Positions 1 through 5,758 of a DNA stretch of 6,300 nt are shown piece by piece. This stretch comes from Collinsella sp. (GTDB lineage Bacteria > Actinomycetota > Coriobacteriia > Coriobacteriales > Coriobacteriaceae): positions 1 to 6,300 of the forward strand of contig JAIHTM010000156.1 in assembly GCA_022713905.1 (NCBI GenBank), read 5' to 3'. Each line of letters begins with the position of its first letter. Within the stretch, counting starts at the first letter, position 1. The notes beneath the pieces were generated by a model, which was given only the letters and a program-made list of their open reading frames with translations, did no database searches and was not told the DNA's origin. Both the position numbers and the translations under genes were made by a program.

Positions 1-17
1 TTTTTAGGTGAGCTGGG

Positions 18-23
18 TATAAG
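18..23 (+). promoter_or_regulatory. possible -10 box for nagA
   Basis: TATAAG matches a sigma-A -10 hexamer at five of six positions and lies 39 nt before the nagA ATG. The matching -35 would fall at or beyond the left edge of the window, so it cannot be checked. nagA could equally be read from an upstream operon promoter. Confidence 0.25.
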
Positions 24-62
24 CATCACCACGGTCAACTGCTTTAGAAGCAAGGAGTGCAT

Positions 63-1232
63 ATGAGCACGTACGCAATTAAGGCTGACAAGTTCTTCTT
101 GCCGGCAGGCCCGCAGCTGGGCGGCTATCTCATGGTCGAGGACGGCGTCTTTGGCGCCTGGCAGGCCGATGAGCCCTCTTGCGAGATTAAGGACTACACG
201 GGTTCGTGGATCGCGCCGGGCATGGTCGACACCCACATCCACGGCTTCTATAACCACTCGACTACCGATAACGACCCCGAGGGCATCGATATCAGCTCGA
301 CCGAGCTCGCCCGTCGCGGTACCACCAGCTGGCTGCCCACCACGTTTACCGACGGCGTTGAGCAGATCAAGGATGCCTGCGCGGCTATCGCTCAGGCCGA
401 CGAGGGCCGCGGCCCCGACTTCTGCGGTGCTCGTATCCAGGGCATCTACCTTGAGGGTCCCTTCTTTACGATGAAGCACGTGGGTGCGCAGAACCCCGCC
501 TATCTGATCGATCCCTCCGAGGAAGTCTTCGACCAGTGGCAGGAGGCTGCCGGTGGGCGCATCGTCAAGAGTGCCATGGCCGCCGAGCGCGACGGTGCCG
601 CTGCCTACGCTGCTGCGCTGAACGCCAAGGGTGTCGTGACCAGCATCGGTCACTCCGATGCCACCTACGATGAGTGCGTCGCTGCCATCAACGCCGGCGC
701 TAGCTGCTTTACGCACACCTATAACGGCCAGCGCGGCCTGCACCACCGCGAGCCCGGTGTCGTGGGTGCCGCTATGTCCACTCCCGAGACGTACGCCGAG
801 ATTATCTGCGACGGCAAGCACGTGAATCCTGCCGCCATCAAGGCGCTGCTGCAGGCCAAGGGTTGGCGGCATACGGTGCTCATTACCGATTGCCTGGGCT
901 GCGGCGGCATGCCCGAGGGCAGCTACACCAGCGGCGGCATGGATGTCATCATGAAGGACAACCTGTGCTGGCTCGCCGACGGCAAGAGTATCGCCGGCTC
1001 GGTGCTCACGCTTGCCCAGGGCGTCAAGAACATTGTCGACTGGGGCATCGCCAGCGCCGATATCGCCATTCGCATGGCAACCGAGGTGCCGGCCCGCTCT
1101 GCGCACATCGAGGATAAGTGCGGCAGCATTATGCCGGGTCGCGACGCCGACTTTGTCGTGTTCGACCACGAGCTCACCCTCGTCGAGACGTATGTTGGCG
1201 GTCAGAGCGTCGGCAACGCATTTACTGAGTAA
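63..1232 (+). CDS. nagA: N-acetylglucosamine/galactosamine-6-phosphate deacetylase (NagA family)
   Basis: A cytosolic amidohydrolase that removes acetate from N-acetylhexosamine-6-phosphate, giving hexosamine-6-phosphate. The 389-residue length is normal for the family. Visible landmarks are the metal-site motif DTHIHG (His58, His60), the metal ligand Glu131 in YLEGPFF, His197 in GHSDATYD, His218 in THTYNG, the REPG stretch (229-232), and the catalytic Asp276 in LITDCLG. A C-terminal PGRDADFVVFD segment (359-368) closes the small beta domain typical of amidohydrolases. The start is ATG 63, because AAGGAG at 52-57 sits 5 nt upstream; an in-frame GTG at 57 overlaps that ribosome binding site. 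The sequence alone does not separate GlcNAc-6-P from GalNAc-6-P specificity. The nearby LacC-type kinase makes GalNAc-6-P plausible. A second, truncated copy of its 3' end lies at 3967-4092. Confidence 0.95.
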   Translation: MSTYAIKADKFFLPAGPQLGGYLMVEDGVFGAWQADEPSCEIKDYTGSWIAPGMVDTHIHGFYNHSTTDNDPEGIDISSTELARRGTTSWLPTTFTDGVEQIKDACAAIAQADEGRGPDFCGARIQGIYLEGPFFTMKHVGAQNPAYLIDPSEEVFDQWQEAAGGRIVKSAMAAERDGAAAYAAALNAKGVVTSIGHSDATYDECVAAINAGASCFTHTYNGQRGLHHREPGVVGAAMSTPETYAEIICDGKHVNPAAIKALLQAKGWRHTVLITDCLGCGGMPEGSYTSGGMDVIMKDNLCWLADGKSIAGSVLTLAQGVKNIVDWGIASADIAIRMATEVPARSAHIEDKCGSIMPGRDADFVVFDHELTLVETYVGGQSVGNAFTE

Positions 1233-1238
1233 CGACAG

Positions 1239-1276
1239 AAAAAGACGGCGGGCCCGAATTTGCTCGGACCCGCCGT
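1239..1276 (-). terminator. Rho-independent terminator of the flavodoxin gene, between convergent genes
   Basis: The arms at 1245-1257 and 1264-1276 form a 13-position stem with a 6-nt loop. Read on the - strand the single non-Watson-Crick position is a G-U wobble, and the stem is followed by CTTTTTC. Read on the + strand the same position is a C-A mismatch and there is no T run. It therefore mainly serves the - strand flavodoxin gene and may only partly stop nagA transcription. Confidence 0.85.
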
Positions 1277-1306
1277 ATGGCTTAACGCTCAAAAGCACCT
1301 TAACAG

Positions 1307-1891
1307 TTACAGCTTGTTAGCGATCTTCTTTGCCGTGCGCTTGACGCCGGCTACCAGGCCTCCCGCAGGGTGCTCCTTTTCGTATGCCAGGCGCTTCTCG
1401 CGTTTGGCATACTCTTCGACGATGATATCGCCATACTCGTCTTCAATCTTGTCGAAGAAGTCGACGGCGCCCTTAATTTCCTCAGCGGTCGGGTGTCCCT
1501 TTTGGACACCGCCGGTGAGCTTGAACGGCCCCCACGTATCAAAGCCGGGGCAGCCGTAGACACCCATAAAGATAGCCTGCCTCATGCGGCAGATGCCATC
1601 GATATCCTTGCCGTACCACTTGTTTTTGCCGCCATAGGTCATAAGGCCAAACACTTTGTCCTGCGGCTGCAGCACGTTAGTGAGCACGCGTGCCATGTCC
1701 TTGTCGATCTCGGAGTAATAAATGCCCGTGGCGACGCCGATCAGATGGTATTCGTGCAGGTCGGGATACTCGTTTTTGCCGAGCGTCTTTACATCGAGGG
1801 TATCGATCTCGGGGTGCGCCTCGACGATGGCGTCCACGAGCTTTTTCGTGTTGCCGTGATGGCGCGAGGCGTAGAGGATGATGGTTCGCAT
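1307..1891 (-). CDS. flavodoxin family protein
   Basis: A 194-residue FMN-binding flavodoxin-like protein, presumably a cytosolic electron carrier or quinone/metal-site reductase; the partner is unknown. The N-terminus MRTIILYASRHHGNT has the beta1 strand followed by the phosphate-binding loop (residues 8-15, ending GNT). Residues 52-65 (GVATGIYYSEIDKD) and 84-95 occupy the positions of the later FMN-contacting loops. A GCPGFDTWGP segment (113-122), then GG and KGHP, matches the flavodoxin-family end region. The last 35 residues form a basic helical tail beyond the usual domain. The start is ATG 1891, with AAAGG 7 nt upstream on this strand. The open frame continues far upstream (to 2500) but that part is the shadow of the epimerase gene. 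It is divergent from the epimerase gene across 156 nt and convergent with nagA. I saw no convincing promoter. Confidence 0.88.
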   Translation of the reverse strand: MRTIILYASRHHGNTKKLVDAIVEAHPEIDTLDVKTLGKNEYPDLHEYHLIGVATGIYYSEIDKDMARVLTNVLQPQDKVFGLMTYGGKNKWYGKDIDGICRMRQAIFMGVYGCPGFDTWGPFKLTGGVQKGHPTAEEIKGAVDFFDKIEDEYGDIIVEEYAKREKRLAYEKEHPAGGLVAGVKRTAKKIANKL

Positions 1892-2047
1892 AAGAAGGCC
1901 TTTCAGCTGTAATTGCATCAATGTCTGTATGGTACCCCGTTGCATGGCTGGGATACCGGACGTATCGATGAGTGTGCGGGTTTGTCCTTTGGTCAGGGCC
2001 GAGACGGGTTCTTGCGAGCAAAAAGCAGTTGTTCGAAAGGATGGGCA

Positions 2048-2929
2048 ATGGAATACGCTCTCTCCAACGATTCGATTTCTATTACGGTGTCCACGGCTGG
2101 TGGTTCGTTTACCTCGATTGAGGCCGGAGGTCGAGAGTACTTGTGGCAGGGCGATCCTGCAGTGTGGTCCGGCCAGGCGCCGGTCTGCTTTCCGATTTGC
2201 GGAGGCCTGCGCGATGGTAGCGCCATGACGTTTGCCGGGCATCACGTGAAGCTCGCCCGCCACGGCTTTGCGCGCAAGCAGGAGTGGAAACTGTTGAGCC
2301 AGAGCGAGAACGAGCTGGCGATGTGCCTGGCTTCGGAGGATAACGCCGCACTGCTGAGCGATTATCCGTACCCGTTTAAGCTTGTCGCTCGTTATACGCT
2401 TGAGGGGGATGCCGTGCGCGTCTCCTATGAGGTGACCAACGAGGGAACCGAGGACATGCCGTTCTTTATTGGCGGTCATCCCGGCTTTAGGTGTCCGCAC
2501 GATGAGGGCGAGGCCTATACGGACTACGAGTTGCGCTTTGAGAAAGACGAGGCTGCGGAGCTCTGCACCGCCGTTCCCTCGACTGGCTTGATTGACGTGA
2601 CCAATCGCTCCAAGAACCCCATGGTGGGAAAGACGCTGCCTCTGTCACATGAGCTCTTCGATTTTGCGGAGACCATCTTTGACGTGCTCGAGAGCCGTCA
2701 GGTCACGCTTTCCAAAAAAGGCGAGGACAAGGGCGTCCGCCTGAGCTTTGAGGACTTCCCATATCTCATTGTGTGGAGCAAGCCCGAGGGCGATTTTGTG
2801 GCGGTTGAGCCCTGGGGCGGCCTTTCGACCTGCTCCGATGAGGACGACGTGCTTGAGCATAAGCGCGGCTGCCTTGTCGCCAAGCCCAAGGAGACCGTCG
2901 TTCGCTCGTTCACGATTGAGATTCTGTAA
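2048..2929 (+). CDS. aldose 1-epimerase family protein (LacX-like mutarotase)
   Basis: A 293-residue cytosolic sugar mutarotase of the galactose-mutarotase superfamily, interconverting alpha and beta anomers of an aldose or its phosphate. It has the beta-sandwich family motifs: RHGFAR with His72 and Arg76 in the first catalytic loop, GGHPGFRCP with His144 as the likely general acid, and VAVEPWGG with Glu254 as the likely general base. The length and motif order resemble the LacX/YeaD-type branch rather than the longer GalM. LacX genes accompany lacC in Gram-positive tagatose-pathway operons, which fits the next gene. The start is ATG 2048, with AAAGG 7 nt upstream; the open frame reaches back to 1913 but that extension has no family similarity and lies in the divergent intergenic region. 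The stop is 59 nt before the kinase, with no terminator between, so they are probably co-transcribed. Confidence 0.9.
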   Translation: MEYALSNDSISITVSTAGGSFTSIEAGGREYLWQGDPAVWSGQAPVCFPICGGLRDGSAMTFAGHHVKLARHGFARKQEWKLLSQSENELAMCLASEDNAALLSDYPYPFKLVARYTLEGDAVRVSYEVTNEGTEDMPFFIGGHPGFRCPHDEGEAYTDYELRFEKDEAAELCTAVPSTGLIDVTNRSKNPMVGKTLPLSHELFDFAETIFDVLESRQVTLSKKGEDKGVRLSFEDFPYLIVWSKPEGDFVAVEPWGGLSTCSDEDDVLEHKRGCLVAKPKETVVRSFTIEIL

Positions 2930-2988
2930 TTCCGTTTTGTCGACTCGTATCGCGAGGCATAAGGAGCCTGCGAGATAAGGAGCTAAAA

Positions 2989-3924
2989 ATGATCCTCACC
3001 GTTACGATGAACCCGTCTGTCGATACGCGCTATCAGCTCGATGAGCTCATTATCGACGACGTCAACCGTGTGACGCCCGAAAAGACCGCCGGCGGCAAGG
3101 GCCTCAACGTGGCCCGTGTACTGGGTCAGCTGGGCGACGACGTTGTGGCAACCGGTCTGCTCGGCGGCCACATGGGCGCCTACATGGCCGAGCTCATGGA
3201 CGCCAACGGTATTAACAACGACTTTGTGCCCATCAAGGGCGAGACCCGTATTTGCCTCAACATCCTCCACGCCGGCAACCAGACCGAGCTGCTCGAGAGC
3301 GGCCCGACAATTGCCTCCGAGGAGCTCGATGCCTTTACCGCCAAGTTTACCGAGCTTGCGGGCAAGGCCGACGTCGTCACCATTTCGGGTTCGCTGCCCC
3401 GCGGTGTCGAGGCAGACTACTATGCCAAGATCACGGGCATTGCCGAGAACGCCGGCGCCAAGGTGCTGCTCGATACCTCGGGTGCTTCGCTCGAGGCCGC
3501 CCTTAAGTCCGAAATTAAACCCGAGCTGGTCAAGCCTAACCTGACCGAGATCAACGGCCTTCTGGGCACGAGCTTTACCACCGACGATGTGGACGAACTC
3601 CGCGCCGCGCTCGCTTCTGATGCCCGCTTCTCCGATATCCCCTGGGTCGTCGTGTCCATGGGCGCTGCCGGCTCCGTTGGCTTCCACAACGGCCGTGCGT
3701 TCCGCGCAAAGACGCCCGATATCCCTGCGGTTAACGCCACGGGCTCTGGTGACTCCACTGTCGCTGGCTTTGCGCATGCCATTGCTGCTGGCGCAGACGA
3801 CGAGACGGTGCTGCGTACCGCCAACACCTGCGGCAAGCTCAACGCCATGGATCCCATGACCGGCCATCTGGTCATGGACCGTTGGAACGAGGTCTACAAC
3901 GGCGTTGTCGTGACCGAGCTGTAA
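2989..3924 (+). CDS. lacC: tagatose-6-phosphate kinase / 1-phosphofructokinase family (LacC-like)
   Basis: A 311-residue PfkB-family sugar kinase that phosphorylates tagatose-6-phosphate (or fructose-1-phosphate) to the bisphosphate with ATP, in the cytosol. The N-terminus MILTVTMNPSVD and the substrate motif AGGKGLN (34-40) are hexose-phosphate kinase hallmarks. KPN at 182-184 and VVSMGA at 221-226 precede the ATP/anion-hole motif GSGDS (252-256), with catalytic base Asp255. The C-terminal MTGHLVM segment and overall wording match LacC of lactose-grown lactococci better than FruK as I recall those families, so tagatose-6-phosphate kinase is preferred; substrate is still an inference. The start is well fixed by AAGGAG at 2977-2982, 6 nt before ATG. 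No aldolase gene (lacD/gatY type) follows in the window; instead a nagA remnant does. Confidence 0.88.
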   Translation: MILTVTMNPSVDTRYQLDELIIDDVNRVTPEKTAGGKGLNVARVLGQLGDDVVATGLLGGHMGAYMAELMDANGINNDFVPIKGETRICLNILHAGNQTELLESGPTIASEELDAFTAKFTELAGKADVVTISGSLPRGVEADYYAKITGIAENAGAKVLLDTSGASLEAALKSEIKPELVKPNLTEINGLLGTSFTTDDVDELRAALASDARFSDIPWVVVSMGAAGSVGFHNGRAFRAKTPDIPAVNATGSGDSTVAGFAHAIAAGADDETVLRTANTCGKLNAMDPMTGHLVMDRWNEVYNGVVVTEL

Positions 3925-3966
3925 GAGCTTGGGTGACGGACCCGGCATCGTTTGCTTGTGGTTGGA

Positions 3967-4092
3967 GTCGACGACAAGTGCGGTAGCATTATGCCGGGGC
4001 GCGACGCCGACGCTGTCGTGTTCAATCCCGACCTTACCCTGGTCGAGACGTATGTGGGCGGCAACAGCGGCGGTAACGCTTTTATCGCGTAG
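3967..4092 (+). pseudogene. 3'-terminal remnant of a second nagA
   Basis: The frame from GTC 3967 to TAG 4090-4092 encodes 41 residues that align without gaps to the last 41 residues of the intact NagA in this window. I count 31 identical residues and 102 of 126 identical bases. The shared blocks are DKCGSIMPGRDAD and LTLVETYVGG. The similarity stops abruptly at about 3967; the same frame is closed by TGA at 3934-3936, and nothing upstream resembles NagA. Roughly ten of the differing codons are synonymous, and there is no frameshift or internal stop, so this looks like a paralogue that evolved as a working gene and then lost its 5' nine-tenths. It lies between lacC and the YhcH-family gene, on the same strand. 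A GTG at 3958 could start a 44-residue product, but without a ribosome binding site. Confidence 0.85.
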
Positions 4093-4124
4093 CCGCCAAA
4101 GAAACGATCCGAGAGGGGATTTAG

Positions 4125-4598
4125 ATGATTTACGGTGCATTGGGCGATATCGAGGAGTACCGCGGAATGCTCAAGGGCCTCGACGTGCTGATCGATTGGC
4201 TCGAGGAGAACGATCCGGCGAAGCTCGAGGTCGGCAGCCATCCGATTCTGGGCGACAAGGTCTTTGCGAACGTCATGGCTCCCACGACGCGTCCCGAGGC
4301 CGAGGCCCACTACGAGACGCATCAGCGCTATCACGACCTGCAGATCGATGTCGAGGGTCGTGAGGCCTTTAAGGTTGCCACGGGCAGCCTGACGCTGGTC
4401 CAGGAGTTTGACGAGAAGGACGACTACGATCTGGTCGATTCCGACACTTCGATCGCCGGCGATCTTGCCGACGACAAGTTCGCGCTGTTCGTTGCCGGCG
4501 AGCCTCATATGCCCACGCTCGAGTTCCCGGGCGATGGCGCACAGCCGGTCAAGAAGATCTGCTTTAAGCTGCTTGCAGATGCTTACTGGGAGGAGTAG
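4125..4598 (+). CDS. YhcH/YjgK/YiaL family protein (cupin-fold sugar anomerase, EbgC/NanQ type)
   Basis: A 157-residue cupin-fold metalloprotein of the DUF386 family. Members include E. coli YhcH (NanQ), described as an N-acetylneuraminate anomerase, and EbgC of the evolved beta-galactosidase. The diagnostic motif is YETHQRYHDLQIDVEGRE (63-80), with Glu64, His66, Asp71, Gln73 and Glu80 in the expected spacing. The second metal/substrate region is FVAGEPHMP (122-130), with His128, followed by the conserved VKKICFKL strand (142-149). The length is standard. ATG 4125 is preceded by GAGAGGGG (4111-4118). It is the last gene of the + strand sugar block, 200 nt after lacC with the nagA remnant between them, and is followed by a strong terminator. 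The exact sugar is not readable from the sequence; a sialic acid, hexosamine or galactoside role would all fit. Confidence 0.9.
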   Translation: MIYGALGDIEEYRGMLKGLDVLIDWLEENDPAKLEVGSHPILGDKVFANVMAPTTRPEAEAHYETHQRYHDLQIDVEGREAFKVATGSLTLVQEFDEKDDYDLVDSDTSIAGDLADDKFALFVAGEPHMPTLEFPGDGAQPVKKICFKLLADAYWEE

Positions 4599-4629
4599 CG
4601 AACTGCCTGGCAGAGCTATTCGTCTGATG

Positions 4630-4654
4630 GCGTGATTCCCCTAGGGAAATCACG
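4630..4654. repeat. first imperfect palindrome after the YhcH-family gene
   Basis: GCGTGATTCCC and GGGAAATCACGC flank a CTA loop, with one unpaired A, making an 11-bp hairpin centred on CCTAGG. It is not followed by a T run, so alone it is not a terminator. Its left part (4631-4649) is an exact 19-nt inverted copy of 4675-4693 inside the next hairpin, so the two structures compete. Confidence 0.8.
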
Positions 4655-4659
4655 CTAGG

Positions 4660-4715
4660 ACCCCGCTAAACGTGTTTCCCTAGGGGAATCACGTTTAGCG
4701 GGGTTTTCTGTTTTT
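4660..4715 (+). terminator. strong Rho-independent terminator of the sugar block
   Basis: The arms 4660-4674 and 4690-4704 pair perfectly over 15 bp (ACCCCGCTAAACGTG on the left). After one T-T mismatch the hairpin continues for five more pairs, with a 3-nt TAG loop at 4681-4683. It is followed by a split T tract, TTTTCTGTTTTT. It ends the transcript containing the YhcH-family gene. Read from the right, the hairpin has no T tract, so it is a poor terminator for the convergent gene at 4733-5302. Confidence 0.9.
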
Positions 4716-4732
4716 GAATAGGGAAGCCTCAT

Positions 4733-5302
4733 TTATTTGCGAAGAACATCGGCTAGCCGCAGGATTGAAATCATCGACCGATAAGTGAGTTCCACCTTTT
4801 CGCCCGCAAGCAGTCGTTTCGAGCCAATCTCATCTAGCCCCACAAGCCGAGAAAACAGCGGGCCGCTCATCGTGCCATCGTCAATTGATTCCCGTATGGT
4901 CTTCAAAACGTCCGTATCATGAAGCGATGCCGAGCTGTAGGGGGCAACACGAGCGGAACTCTCAATTAACGACGAGACAAAAGGATGGAGATGCTTTGGA
5001 CATAGTCCATCAAACACCACATCCCCATTGTCATCCGAGCCGACTAGTCGCCAACTATAATGATCGACCCAGTCATCTCCGTCATAGATGACGTCCATGA
5101 GCAACTTCCCGTCTAGAGAGAAACCTATTTGGACATCGGGGCGCAAGACCGCAATCCATATCGGGCCTGCAGCAGCTCCAACCCAACGCACCACATAGGT
5201 TCCCTTTCGTACATGTGTATCAATCTGCCCCGAAATGCCGGTGAATGCAATTCCAGACCCGTTTGTCGGATAGCAATCGACGTATTTTTGTTTTCCGCTC
5301 AC
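4733..5302 (-). CDS. unrecognised protein with a possible C-terminal helix-turn-helix
   Basis: I do not recognise this 189-residue protein. The N-terminal 110 residues look like a compact beta-rich domain with alternating hydrophobic strands (for example TYVVRWVG, PIWIAVLRP, WRLVGSDD) and many aromatic and acidic residues; there is no signal peptide or membrane segment. The C-terminal 45 residues are helical, and the run SRLVGLDEIGSKRLLAGE followed by SMISILRLADVL is loosely like an XRE-type helix-turn-helix; that is an inference. Codons such as GGA, ACA, ATA, CTA and CAA are common here and scarce in the sugar genes, and the tetramer CTAG recurs, suggesting transfer. The start is uncertain: GTG 5302 has AAGG only 2 nt upstream, while GTG 5194 (residue 37) has AAAGGGA at 6-nt spacing but would remove part of the first domain. 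The frame has no ATG before residue 69. Confidence 0.65.
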   Translation of the reverse strand: MSGKQKYVDCYPTNGSGIAFTGISGQIDTHVRKGTYVVRWVGAAAGPIWIAVLRPDVQIGFSLDGKLLMDVIYDGDDWVDHYSWRLVGSDDNGDVVFDGLCPKHLHPFVSSLIESSARVAPYSSASLHDTDVLKTIRESIDDGTMSGPLFSRLVGLDEIGSKRLLAGEKVELTYRSMISILRLADVLRK

Positions 5303-5491
5303 AACCTTGTATAGATATATCGTTCCAGCAAAAGAGAAGGTATCGTGGCTATTTTAAATCTATATGACCAATTCGAGCCCTCACCATGGCAATTGTTGCA
5401 GCTGGGTTTCTTTTCATTAAAATTTCACTTTGGTAAATCCCCGCCCCCTAAGCATTAAATCCGAAGTCCACCGAGTGGGCGAATCGGCAAC

Positions 5492-5514
5492 AAAAAAGCC
5501 GCCCGAAGGCGGCT
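5492..5514 (-). terminator. Rho-independent terminator of tRNA-Thr
   Basis: On the - strand AGCCGCC-TTCG-GGCGGCT forms a 7-bp stem with a UUCG tetraloop, continuing directly into a T run (A run at 5492-5497 on the + strand). It begins 11 nt after the tRNA CCA end. Confidence 0.92.
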
Positions 5515-5525
5515 ATCTTGTGCAA

Positions 5526-5601
5526 TGGAGCCAGCGACCGGGCTCGAACCGGTGACCCCCGCTTTACGAGAGCGGTGCTCTACCAACTGAGCTACGCTGG
5601 C
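5526..5601 (-). tRNA. tRNA-Thr (anticodon CGT)
   Basis: A complete 76-nt cloverleaf including an encoded CCA. The acceptor stem GCCAGCG/CGCTGGC is 7 bp, followed by discriminator T and CCA (5526-5528 on the + strand). The D arm is GCTC-AGTTGGTA-GAGC, the anticodon arm CCGCT-CTCGTAA-AGCGG, the variable loop GGGTC, and the T arm ACCGG-TTCGAGC-CCGGT. Anticodon CGT (5566-5568) reads the threonine codon ACG, a commonly needed codon in a GC-rich genome. No disrupted pairs are seen, and no integrated element attaches directly at its 3' end in the window, although the AT-richer gene at 4733-5302 lies just beyond. Confidence 0.97.
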
Positions 5602-5640
5602 GGCCATGTGGTGACGCAACCGAGGCGTCAACGGCTGTCT

Positions 5641-5669
5641 ATGATACGGGACATCGCACATCCGTGCAA
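5641..5669 (-). promoter_or_regulatory. sigma-A type promoter of tRNA-Thr
   Basis: On the - strand TTGCAC (5664-5669) and TATCAT (5641-5646) are separated by exactly 17 nt. Each hexamer matches consensus at four or five positions. Transcription would start near 5634, giving a leader of about 33 nt before the tRNA 5' end at 5601. Confidence 0.75.
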
Positions 5670-5758
5670 GTGTTCTGACGGCTTTTCTCACTTTAAATGC
5701 ACTAATATTGGAGACGTGATGTCTTGCTCTTACGGGTCTCAAAGAGAATGGGGCAGCC

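Noticed and set aside
57..62. GTG 57 as the nagA start
   Set aside because: It overlaps the AAGGAG ribosome binding site; ATG 63 has ideal spacing and gives a normal NagA N-terminus.
1940..1968. TTGCAT-17-TATCGA as a promoter for the epimerase gene
   Set aside because: The spacing is right but the -10 matches consensus at only about half its positions, so it is not distinguishable from chance.
1307..2500. A 397-codon open frame on the - strand suggesting a long flavodoxin fusion
   Set aside because: Only the part from ATG 1891 resembles a flavodoxin. The upstream extension runs antisense through the epimerase gene and the intergenic region, and ATG 1891 has its own ribosome binding site.
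2983..4140. A 385-codon open frame on the - strand opposite lacC
   Set aside because: It is the antisense shadow of lacC and the nagA remnant, with low-complexity composition and no recognisable domain; long antisense frames are common in GC-rich genes.
5386..5436. Tiny hydrophobic frame (16 residues, MAIVAAGF...) in the gap upstream of the - strand gene
   Set aside because: There is no ribosome binding site and no support for it being a gene; it is too short to judge. The rest of 5303-5491 is AT-rich with nothing I can name.
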